Origin: Phoronis australis
Lineage: Eukaryota > Phoronida > Phoronidae
DNA: 64,000 bases
Direction of reading: 5' to 3'
NCBI GenBank assembly: GCA_002633005.1
Contig: NMRA01000437.1
Coordinates: 92,330-156,329 of the forward strand
Shown here: positions 24,912 through 34,052 of the stretch, piece by piece
How the letters are laid out: each line of letters opens with the position of its first letter
How positions within the stretch are numbered: the stretch's first letter is position 1
Program-made: the position numbers and the translations under genes
Notes under the pieces: generated by a model
Seen by the model: the letters and a program-made list of their open reading frames with translations, nothing else
What the model was told of the DNA's origin: nothing
Database searches by the model: none

Positions 24912-27752
24912 CTGTAAATTTTAATCAAAGAAATGTCAAGCTCTTAACAAAGGTAAATTATCTCATGCTAAATTCGCCATTTAAGTATAGAAAAAATGAA
25001 TCCGGTACTGGGATTGCTTACTTGAGTTAGCTAGGTTGCGTCTATCTCTCACGGACTTCAGCTTGGCTGGTGTTACTGTTCTGGCTAATAGGTGGTGTTT
25101 TAACCACACAGCGCAGCATTCAAGTCAGGACACTATCCCATAAGTGAGATGGAACCTTAATCCACTTCGTTATTCAGAGAAGTACTCTCGATGCATTCAT
25201 GGAGAGCTTCCTTGACACCCCTTCTGAACCAATCATCCTCACAGTCTAGGATAGTGACATCTGCAGTATTAAAATCATGTCCAGTGGCGCACAGTTAGCT
25301 AAAAATAGTGGAATCATACGTGTCCCGTAACTAAGGCAACGATGTTGTGACACACACATTTTTATGGACTGTTTCGTTTCACCTATATAGTGGTTTGAGC
25401 ACTGAAGGTCCTTACACCAGTGTCAAGGAGTCCCTAGTTAAGGTTCTGTCTGTCACACTTATGGGATAGTGTCCTGACTTCAATGCCGCACCGTCTGGTT
25501 AAAACGTCACCTATTAGCCAGAACGATAATAACATCACTAGCCAAGCTGAAGTCCGTGAAACACCGATGCAACATCGTTAACTCAAGTAAGCAATTCCAG
25601 TATTTCATTCAATTTTTCTGTATTTTGTTACCTTAACTGGATGTCTCAAAACTTTCATGCTTTTAAATTCTCCATTGTTACCTATTTTGCAACATACGAT
25701 TTGCCTGTGATAGTAACATTTCTGAATGACACGTGTGCAGTAAATTCTAGTTTGATAATTAATAACCTAGTTGCGGTACCTTAGTGACTTCCCTTGAAAA
25801 CATGGGATCTAGAACCCCAGTAAATTACATAACCTTTGTGAAAACTTAACCCTTCTCAATGACAGTAGAGACCCCTCAGGAATGTCCGGTAAAGTCTCAC
25901 CAGTTTGGGGTTCAACATGGCGGACAAGTCTAGTGAAATTTCTTTTCTTCACCAAATCAATGCTCTTCTGTACCATAGCTGCTTCCAGACAATAACTTTT
26001 GCATTTGTTATCAAGTCTGGCTTTACCATGGACTTACTAGTACGGTAAAATATCGCCAATTTCATACAAAAATAATTGCCAAAATTATAATTTTTCATTT
26101 TTCAAATACTTCCAACTTCCTGAATGCCTACAATTTTTTAAAATATTGTCTGATGGTATCTATGATTTCGAACTAATTGTTTTTGAAAAAAAAATTATGC
26201 TTGTTCCCCTAATTTTTACTATGTATAAAATATGTGCATGGCTATTTCATTTTCATTTAAATCTCTGAAAATGATCATCAGCTTGTAAAGGATGTTCACT
26301 CTGTCAATTTATATTCATTGAAGTTCGCAAACAAGTTATACATCCTGTTAATGTTGTTTGTGTCAAAAAACAGCAGTCACTGTTAAATCATTGGTGACAT
26401 TTATGAATAACCATTGTTATACCTTGTTCATTTAGTGGGTGAATGGTCTGAAAATAACCCAAAAAGGTCAAAAGGCCACCAAATGTATGTGGTCTCTTAT
26501 TTTATCCCTAACTATTTTTAAAGCCACTTTTTGTCTTGTAAATCACCATAGCAACTTACGCAAGATGAGAAGCATACTACTAAACAACTACTAATGACAC
26601 AATATTCGTAATAGTGAGTGTAATAAGAAAAAATGTGGACTGCAGTTTTATTGTCATTGAAACTGAGAGACCCTCGTTTTTCCGTGTTACTGGAAAACGG
26701 ATGGAATGCTTAGAAACTAACTTCTTTAAGATTATCAGAGTCTTCGAATGGAACTTACATGTTTCAGTAGTAGATTCCATAATTCTAGTACCAAAGCTGT
26801 ATTCTACACCTGTTTAACTTGAATTAGGTCTTTTATTGCAATAAAATTGGTCATATTATATATTCTTGACTGAGGTAGGATCTCATTTGTGTTAGCAAAC
26901 AGAATATCAACCATTTGAGATTCAAAAAACGCTTCAGAGTTTATGTTGGGGTTGACCAACCCAAAACTTGTGAATTCAAATATGGTGAATATATGCATTA
27001 CATGTGACTTAAGTTGGCCACAAAAATGGAATGTTATCACAGTAAGGAATAATTAATACGAGACCTATTTTATGAGAGTAAAACGCCTTTATTCATTCAA
27101 TTTATATTTTTTATCCAGGCAGTTAAACTTTGTTGCAGACTTGGGAGGGGGGTAAAAACACACTCAGGCACCATGGGCAAATACGCAGCCACGCGTCATA
27201 TTGATCAGAATTTGGGACAAACATTGTACTCGGTTGCCCTATTTTTGAAATCCTGGATGAACCTCGGATCCCTTACATTTATGTCATTGTATTTCTTTGT
27301 TTTTATTATGTACTGGCATTGTTTTCAGACACCTTTGCCAACATATAAGAGTCAGAGTCTTGTTAGAGTGCTGTACATAAAGGAAGATTTCTGTGTGGGT
27401 AAGTTTCAATGTGGTTTTTCATCATCTCATTTTTTTTCTAATTCTACCCGACTTGAATATGTCGTAAAAGGCAAACATTGTCTTGTCGAATTTATCAATA
27501 GGAATAATTTGTTTAAAATTATAAGAATGCTGTTTTTTCTGTTATTGTAATGCTAAGCATTTTTAGCAATGCAAAATAAACTTTGAACAATAAATAATGA
27601 AATTGCATTGATACATAATTGTTTGTATTTTAATTTTTAAAAAAATACAGAATGGTTTACTTACCTTTGCCAGCGTTTAAATCATACTGTGCTCGTGACG
27701 AACTGAAACACAGGCCTATGCAGATCAAAAGTAACACTTTTGTCTCTAACAT
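23416..27752 (-). CDS. secreted four-repeat protein, gene A (exons joined)
   Basis: Two exons, 27752-27665 and 24911-23416, join in phase 1 (G|AG gives Glu) to encode 527 residues. Residues 1-21 are a signal peptide (METKV-like start, hydrophobic LLLICIGLCF core, SSSRA before the cut), so the product should be secreted. The rest is four divergent repeats of about 115-120 residues, each ending in the pattern N-x-Y-W-W, T-x-R/D-x-x-R-Y-x-V-G, R-G and W-F/Y-V/A. I do not recognise the family. A large single coding exon after a signal-peptide exon is unusual beside the many-exon neighbours. A close paralogue (gene B) lies upstream on the same strand. Expression is likely driven by a TATA promoter with a DR1 element. 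An NNAT glycosylation site is visible in repeat 2. Confidence 0.9.
25012..25440 (-). mobile_element. Penelope-like retroelement fragment
   Basis: Minus-strand frames, broken by shifts and a stop, read HYIGETKQSI (the GIY-YIG endonuclease region), then ATGHDFNTADVTILDCEDDW, FRRGVKEALHE and, after a shift, GLRFHLTYG. This order is typical of the C-terminus of Penelope-like element proteins. It lies in the gene A intron only. Confidence 0.75.
25440..25595 (+). mobile_element. second Penelope-like 3' end, head to head
   Basis: This is the inverted copy of about 25012-25160 (CACTTATGGGATAGTGTCCT and its inverse). On the plus strand it reads VLTSMPHRLVKTSPISQN to a stop, again a Penelope-like C-terminus. 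The two fragments form an inverted repeat with arms of about 150 bp and several mismatches. Confidence 0.7.
25596..27664. other. gene A intron remainder
   Basis: AT-rich. The plus-strand open frame 27173-27550 ends near AATAAACTTTGAACAATAAATA and may be the tail of an old retroelement, but it shows no known domain. Confidence 0.4.
27665..27752 (-). CDS. gene A exon 1 (signal peptide)
   Basis: ATG at 27752-27750, donor GTAAGT from 27664; 88 nt encoding 29 residues (METKV-like start MLETKVLLLICIGLCF) with a clear hydrophobic core and an Ala before the likely cleavage site. The position and length match exon 1 of gene B exactly. Confidence 0.9.
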
Positions 27753-27808
27753 GTCTCCTCTAAATTCTGTGAACTCAAACAACAAACAACAACCACTTGT
27801 CAGCCTCT

Positions 27809-27850
27809 ATTTATAAGGATTGCCCATCCTGTTTCTGTGACCTTTGACCC
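27809..27850 (-). promoter_or_regulatory. gene A core promoter: TATA box and DR1 site
   Basis: TATAAAT on the minus strand (27815-27809) lies 63 nt before the ATG. Upstream, 27850-27838 is GGGTCAAAGGTCA, a direct repeat of the nuclear-receptor half site with one-base spacing (DR1; bound in other animals by HNF4, RXR partners or COUP-TF). Both elements recur at the same spacing in gene B. Confidence 0.75.
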
Positions 27851-28920
27851 TATAACTCATTTGAGAAAGTCTTAGCAGTTGTTTTCACTGGTGTACCACT
27901 GTGCCAGACAGGGACCTTGACTAGGGTAGGTGTGGCACTGGTTAGTCACCCTCACAAGGGGTGCATGCAGTTCTGAGAACCTGTGCTTCCTGTTAAATAA
28001 TATTGTTTCCTGCTTAGTATTGTATTTCTACCTTTTTAAACAGGTTCAGTTGATGACCAACTAAGAAAATAATGAGCTATCAATGATTTAAAGTAGACTG
28101 ACTGAACATAACGTTAACTAAGAATGTTCTGTAATTTTAGGCTTTTATTAATTTGTTATGTATGGTTGCTGTTGTTGTTATTGATGTTGTTGTTTATAAT
28201 AATTATTAGTCAAATCCACCAAAAACTTGGAACGGTACGAGTGCATTGCCGTCATGTACCTCTCTGTCAAGTTTCATTGAAATCTGCCTGTTGGTTACTA
28301 TTGTTACTTAGTCGTATACGACTTATAGGTTGTAATGCAGCATGTCTGATTTCACTCCGATTTTCTGTTGACTTTGGAAAAGTCGCATGCAACACCTCTT
28401 TCTGTGCACTCTGATTTTTATATAATTTTATGTATGTATTCACGAATCGATACCAACTCAGTAAAGTAGGGACTAGAAAAGATAGATGTCTGCTTTTGGT
28501 ATTTGGGTCTCATATCTTTTGGGGGCCGCAGCGAACTAGCAGCCGTCCACGATCTACTGAACTTGCCCTTGAACAGTTGCAGTCATTGTTCAACACTGAT
28601 ACCAGCAAAAATATTCAGGGCTTGGAATTTTCCTTTTTTAAGAGTATTTCCTCATTTTTGATTTCTATTTCTTCTTATTTTGCAGTTTACTCCTTTTTGC
28701 CTCTTTTTTCTACGTTGTTTTGGCTTGATTAGTTCAAAAACGTTTATTTCACTTAAATTTTACAACACAAATATATTTTTATCGCACAAACCCATTTATT
28801 TGTGGAGTGATACTTAACCTGGAAAATTTTCCTCTTGTTTTGTTATTTATCATTCCAAGCCAGGAGTGGATGTTTAAATAAGCTTAGTGTAACTAGATGG
28901 CAATAGAATGTGGTAAAAAT

Positions 28921-29519
28921 TCAGTTGTTCAAAAGTTGACCCAGATCCTGATGTGAGAGATGATCCACTTTCTGATCCAGAACGTGGTGATAATGCCCCC
29001 CAGTCAGCTAAATGCAACTAAGCGTGCAATGAACGAAAGACCTTCCGAAGTACTGTATTTCTACTGACAACATCGGTATCTGAGTTCATACAATTGCACC
29101 CAAAATTCAGAATAGGTGGTTCTCAACGAGAAGAATGAAATTTGAAATGACTTAATTACAACATTTTGACAAGATTTCTGCTTCATTGTCATTTTCATTT
29201 ACTAACTAATGTGTAGAATCGTGTCATTTTAGATATGACAAGACTGCTTGATTTTAAAACAGTTTTTGAAAATTGACTACAAGACTAGTTTACTTGGGTA
29301 GGCGTTGACTTGGGTGCGAAGTAACACATTTCCTCGGTTATCAGTCATATTCTTGCTCTCAAAATCAGGGGCACTTTAGACAATAGATCGCCTGTGGATG
29401 CCAAATTTTGTTACGGCTGATTTACGAAATACAGTTCTCTCGCTGGAGGTTAACCCTTTGTTCATGCGTTGTGATTGCCTCTTTGGTCATCAGCACCAAT
29501 TACTTAAACTAATATCTTT
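28921..29519. other. spacer between duplication units
   Basis: No gene seen. Contains a short Asp/Pro-rich plus-strand run near 28930-29010 that stops quickly; not supported as an exon. Confidence 0.4.
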
Positions 29520-29754
29520 TTGATTTCCTTTGATTTATAGGAGTATGAAATGGATGGTACCATGGTTGTACTTTTACCAAATCCTGAAAATACTCCCTAC
29601 CAGTCTTGATGTCATGACTAAAAAGCCAATATTTTTACAAAGTATGAAAAGTCTCAACTTTTGATAACACCATGCGCATTCTAGAGACAGTTCCGTGTTA
29701 TGTTTGTAGGTTTACCCCATGCATGAGACATTTGAACATCTGATTTTCTTACTA

Positions 29755-31184
29755 CCGTATTCGCCGTAATAACCACCCACGGCGCTTAGAAAAGTTCGGT
29801 TATAACCCAAGGCGGTTGAAACCTGGTCTCCGAAACGGGTGAAATCTGAAGCTAAGATTCATCAAATTTACGTTCTCTGACGTATCTGTAATCTATGAAA
29901 GACTTCCAACAAAACTGTGGTGCATTGCTATCAAACTTTGCTGCTAAATTACGATCATTTTACAGAAAATCATGCTGAAATCCCAGGGCGAAAACTTGCC
30001 GACTGACTGCCTCAAAATCGCCGTCTTCGATATGGCGACTTCAATGCTTGAATAAAAATAGTTTCGACTCAAGCAAATTACCTGAAATCCTCATTAAGTT
30101 TTCTAAGTAGCATCCCTATGACTTTTTTAAGTTCCCGTGGAGTCTAGATTTACGGCAGTTTTAAGTACAAATCTGCGCAACATTGTGCCATCTACATGTA
30201 TGATCGGTAACACGGCGAGAAAAATGTCTGGACGAACACACGTGTTGTCACGTGACATTTGTTTTGAAGTTCGTCTGCGAGTAAGCGAGCGCGTGCATGT
30301 AACCAGAGTTCATTTGACAAAGCTGAGACCGTCTTTTGGCCAGAGCCACGCAATCTAACGAGCTAGATGTGCATTGTGTCTAAAGAAATTTGCACAAGCA
30401 GTAGGCCTAAACCAGAGCGTGGTTCATTCAGCACTTGTCGGTCTCGTGCTAAAAACGTTCGACATTTGTTTCGGTAAGGCCCATATTAGTTGCCGTGTAG
30501 CTGGATGCGGTAAGGCCCATATTTGTCGCCGTGTAGCTGGATGCGTACGTAACTGTTCTGACAGTTATTTTTCGGTGTAAGGGTGTGTAAGCATTCGCTG
30601 TCAGTTGTCATTTTATCGGATATTCGGCTTAAAAACACCAATTATGGTTAATCAAACAATCCATCTAAAAAATAACGTAAACATGTTTTATAGTATTAGA
30701 AATTGTCGGAAATTAGGGCCAATATTCATTTCTTACCGATGCTATGCTACCCGTTTCATGAATGGATAGTTCCCGACTAATGTCTTTGATGACAGCTAGG
30801 TTCATATATGTAGCGCGCGCTTTCTGGCCACGTGCGTTCAACACCGAGTTATATTTATTCATGAGACAGTCGATGTGTACTGTAAGGTCAGACCACAGTG
30901 GGACACGGTCGTCGCGAAAGTAGCAACGCTGTTGCGTTCTTTTTGAAGCGCTGTGTTACTTTGAAGTGTATAGTCACGGCTAAATACAAACGTAGCAGTG
31001 CCGCTGGTGGTCTAGAAGACCCGTGCACAACTTTTTTGATAAATTGAAGACGTTACTGTAGCCAAGTTTTAGGACTGAAGGTACGCCATTGTTCGCATGT
31101 ACACGTTCATGGACTGGGCGCTTATTTCAGCAAACGCGTGGGGGGCGCTTATAGGGGCATGGGCGGTTATTACGGCGAATACGG
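29755..31184 (+). mobile_element. complete 1.43-kb GCGCC-type TIR element
   Basis: Terminal inverted repeats of 24 bp with one mismatch: CCGTATTCGCCGTAATAACC at 29755 and its inverse ending at 31184. Flanked by TA on each side. Unit A holds the empty site at about 22566 (TTACTCTATCATG against TTACTA...TATCATG), which supports a TA target duplication. No transposase frame, so non-autonomous. An internal 36-bp-type tandem duplication (GGTAAGGCCCATATT) is at about 30473-30545. Confidence 0.9.
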
Positions 31185-31656
31185 TATATCATGTCATACT
31201 CTCTGAGTCGACGTCCAGCACGCTTTCGTCGTAAAGTGGGAAACTATCATTTTGGAATGGGCGGTAAGCCAAGTATGGATGTTGAAAAATCAAGGGTGGG
31301 TGTTTACTTGAATGTTTGATTTGCTCCAGAATCAGTACCTTCAGTGTTTTTCATCTCACAAATTTGATTACAATATGAATGAGCCAAAAAAAAACGCTTT
31401 CACTATAATCTTCTTCAGCAAACAGTAGGAATTTCTCAGCCAAACAAGAGAAAAAATCTCTTGAGAGACACTGTCTATTTCAAAGAAGTCTAGAGTGTAT
31501 AAATTTGGGGTGGGTTCAAGCCGAGCGAGTGGAGATTGGAAAGTTCAGGGGTGGATGTTGAGTGAAACGTTGGCATGTCAGAATATGGTCTGACAGTATT
31601 TTTAGTTGTATTGTTTTGTTTTGTTATTATGTTTGATTGGCATGACCCCTGAGTTA

Positions 31657-31780
31657 AGTACAGTGATGATGTAATTTGTTTACTACAAAATAGTGTGGAA
31701 CTGTCTAGAAGACTGAGGTCAGAATAGTGATGATGTAATTTGTTTACTGCAGTATAGTGTGGAACTTTCTAGAAGACTCT
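31657..31780 (+). repeat. U3 tandem repeat, about 63 bp x 2
   Basis: AGTGATGATGTAATTTGTTT occurs twice (starting at about 31662 and 31725), each time followed by AGTGTGGAACT and TCTAGAAGACT. Enhancer-like duplication inside the LTR. Confidence 0.8.
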
Positions 31781-31898
31781 AGCATGACAGTGATTACTGC
31801 AGTCTGGAATATTCTAGAGAATAGTACATGTTTGTAGAATGGTTGGGTAGATTCAAGAAAGTTCTGGTACGTGCTTGAATTGATGAAAAGTTCTAGAA
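31698..31898 (+). promoter_or_regulatory. array of heat-shock elements in LTR U3
   Basis: Two perfect three-unit elements, GAActTTCtaGAA (31762-31774) and TTCaaGAAagTTC (31852-31864). Two with one base off, at 31698-31710 and 31807-31819, and a two-unit TTCtaGAA at 31891-31898. All lie 14-214 bp before the LTR TATA box. Heat-shock factor binds alternating GAA/TTC units with two-base spacing. Confidence 0.75.
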
Positions 31899-31911
31899 CA
31901 ATGCATTAGGG

Positions 31912-31950
31912 TATAAATACACAAGCACGGGTTTGTGTTAGTCAGTTGAG
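31912..31950 (+). promoter_or_regulatory. LTR core promoter
   Basis: TATAAAT at 31912-31918 and TCAGTT at 31942-31947, about 30 bp apart, the normal distance from TATA box to initiator. Transcription would start near 31944. Confidence 0.7.
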
Positions 31951-32496
31951 TCCAAGAAGATCACGTCAGTTCAAGAGAAGATCAAGTAAGTTCAAGAAAG
32001 TTTATCAGGAGAACTACAGTTGAGTTGCAGTGAAGAGAATCAGCAGTTACAGCGATGGTCAATAGAGAGCCAGCTACAGAGACAGCAGGTTATTGAACCG
32101 ACGAGTGTAACAGTTGCTGAACGTGTCTCAGAAGTTCATCACAAGTCAAGGCTTCGCAGCACTGGCTGGAGCATAAACAGACATTACGTCGGACGTTTTG
32201 TTTGAGTAGGCTTGTGAACGTACGGTCGGGATTAATAAAGGATTACCTCGAACCAATCTTCAGTCAATCTTCGCACCGAAAGCTATTAGCACCGGTCTGT
32301 AACAACCTGCGCCCACCCACACACGGGGGAAAAACGTGACAATTGGCGAGCACGCTAGGAGCTTACTGACGGTAACAACCTGCGCCCATCCACACACGGG
32401 GAAAAACGTGACAAGGCATTAACCTGTTATTTCTGCAGTAATAAACACATTTGTCAAATTTGCAATGTATGTTTAATTTGAATTTTGAATTTTGAT

Positions 32497-32502
32497 TTTA
32501 TT
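32497..32502 (-). terminator. gene B poly(A) signal
   Basis: Minus-strand AATAAA 55 nt after the stop codon of gene B; good position for a 3' end signal. Confidence 0.55.
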
Positions 32503-32556
32503 GATAATATTTCAGCATCTGATTTTTTAAATCGGTCAAAATGAGCCTTCATCTTC

Positions 32557-34052
32557 CTAGACGTTGACAAACCACTTGAGCGCCACCCTATCTTGGTTGT
32601 GGCCTCGTGCGATGTGTGTGCCAACTGTGTAACGAATCATGTCTCGTTTTCCTTCTGTGGTGACTATGGAGAACCACCAGTATGGGTTGGGTTGAATTTC
32701 GTACTCGTAGTGGTTACTTCTGGCTGACCGAATACTCACATGCTTGACGTTCTGAGCCGCAACTGCACCAGAGCCGGTCACGCTCAGAGCCAAGTTGTGG
32801 GCAGGGAAGGATGAGTAAGCATTTCGGCTTCCCTGAGTGACAATCTGAACCGAGGCACCACGTTTGATCGCTGATACCAGATACCTTCGGCTTCCAGCAA
32901 TGACTCTTCCATCTGATCGGTGAGACAATGCCATCTTCATTGGCCGCGTCTCGACATACCAGTTGATCACCATCTTTGAAGTGGTAATGCCTCGTGCCCT
33001 GTTTTCCCCCACATTGTATCTTGTATCCGTCACCCGTCCTGTTGTTGATTTCATTTGCCAGTACCAGTATGCATTATTCTGGAAGTGTTTTGGACCTGCT
33101 TTGCTGACGTGCCCAAGGTTTTGAACGGTAACATGTCCATTGCGAACCCATATGAAGTCCGCTTCAGTAGTGTACAAACTCCGACTTCTTTTATCTTGTG
33201 TCATCACCCTTACCCTCTTACCAGCCGCAATTTCCTTGATTAAGTCATGTTTAGAGCCAAACTTGGCCTCACCATTTTCACCACTGGTGTAGACAAGTTT
33301 CCAACAACGATCAGCGAACCAGGTAAACGATTCTTTGTCAGAATTGTGACCTCTGTCTCTGTGTTCACCTACAGTCCATCTTGACATGTCGCGGGTGCCA
33401 TCTGTTGACACAGTTGTGAACCACCAGTAAGCATTAGACTGGAAGGTGGCCACGTTTCCATATGTTCTAGTACTCACATGATTCAAGCTCTGTCCAGAAA
33501 CAAAACTGCCATCTATTGGCGCATGTAAATTTTGCATGGAAAAAGAGTATTTGTTTCCGGAAATACCTCTTATATCTGCTCCGTTGTCTGCTATAGAATC
33601 AACCAAAGAGAACAGTGCTCCACCAGCCCGGGTCCCTGATGCGATGTTTCGGTAATAAGCTACTCGACGGGGTCCAGGATATTTAACAAACCAGGAAGCT
33701 CCTACCTTTGTTTTGGTGTCTCCCCTGAATGTGCTGGCGCCCACATTGTATCTTGTCATGTGAACGTGTGCAGAAGAGCACAGAAATACCCACCACCAGT
33801 ATGCGTTATCTTGGAATCTGTCAAAGCCTCTCTTACTAACTGCCTGTAGAAGCTGGACACAAACGTCGACATTATTTGGCATGATGTGAATGTTATCAGC
33901 TTCTGCGCTATAGCCTCCGTTACCCCATGCACCAACAAAGACCCTCACTCTGGCACCTTTTCGTACTGCGTTCACCAGCTTGTGCTTGCTCCCTTCAGCA
34001 ACAGCACCTGTAGCAGTTGTCCTTAGTGCCATTGTCCACCCTATGCCACACT
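32557..34052 (-). CDS. gene B exon 2 (four repeats)
   Basis: Acceptor TTTACAG ends at 34053; 1496 nt to the TAG at 32559-32557, exactly the length of gene A exon 2. Opens Glu-Cys-Gly-Ile-Gly-Trp-Thr. The NAYWWWVFLC, NAYWWFTTVS, NAYWYWQMKS and NPYWWFSIVT blocks are conserved almost unchanged, while loops between them vary. Confidence 0.92.

Larger units (their letters stand above)
21655..28920 (-). repeat. segmental tandem duplication, unit A
   Basis: This unit aligns by eye, in order, with 29520-38260. Shared landmarks are AGGAGTATGAAATGGAT (21684 and 29540), TTACAATATGAAT (22740 and 31370), the whole two-exon gene, AGAAAATAATGAGCTAT (about 28064 and 36902), GCAGCATGTCTGATTTCACT (28338 and 37980), and a TAACTAGATGGC end near 28890 and 38224. 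Coding parts are much better conserved than flanks. Confidence 0.85.
31576..32413 (+). mobile_element. LTR of a retrotransposon with remnant of its interior
   Basis: An LTR of about 766 bp (31576-32341, TGT...ACA) with TATAAAT at 31912, an initiator TCAGTT at 31942 and AATAAA at 32234. It is followed by 31 bp starting ATTGGCGAGCACGC, which looks like a primer-binding site as in Ty3/Gypsy-type elements, and then by a second copy of the last 41 bp of the LTR. GGCA flanks both sides, and unit A shows the uninterrupted target (GTAGGCATTAACC). No coding part remains. Confidence 0.85.

Noticed and set aside
27173-27550. 125-codon plus-strand open frame
   Set aside because: No domain, AT-rich hydrophobic composition, antisense in an intron; at most a retroelement tail.
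32020-32205. Small protein gene inside the LTR
   Set aside because: Falls in the R/U5 leader of the LTR; no domain and no independent support.
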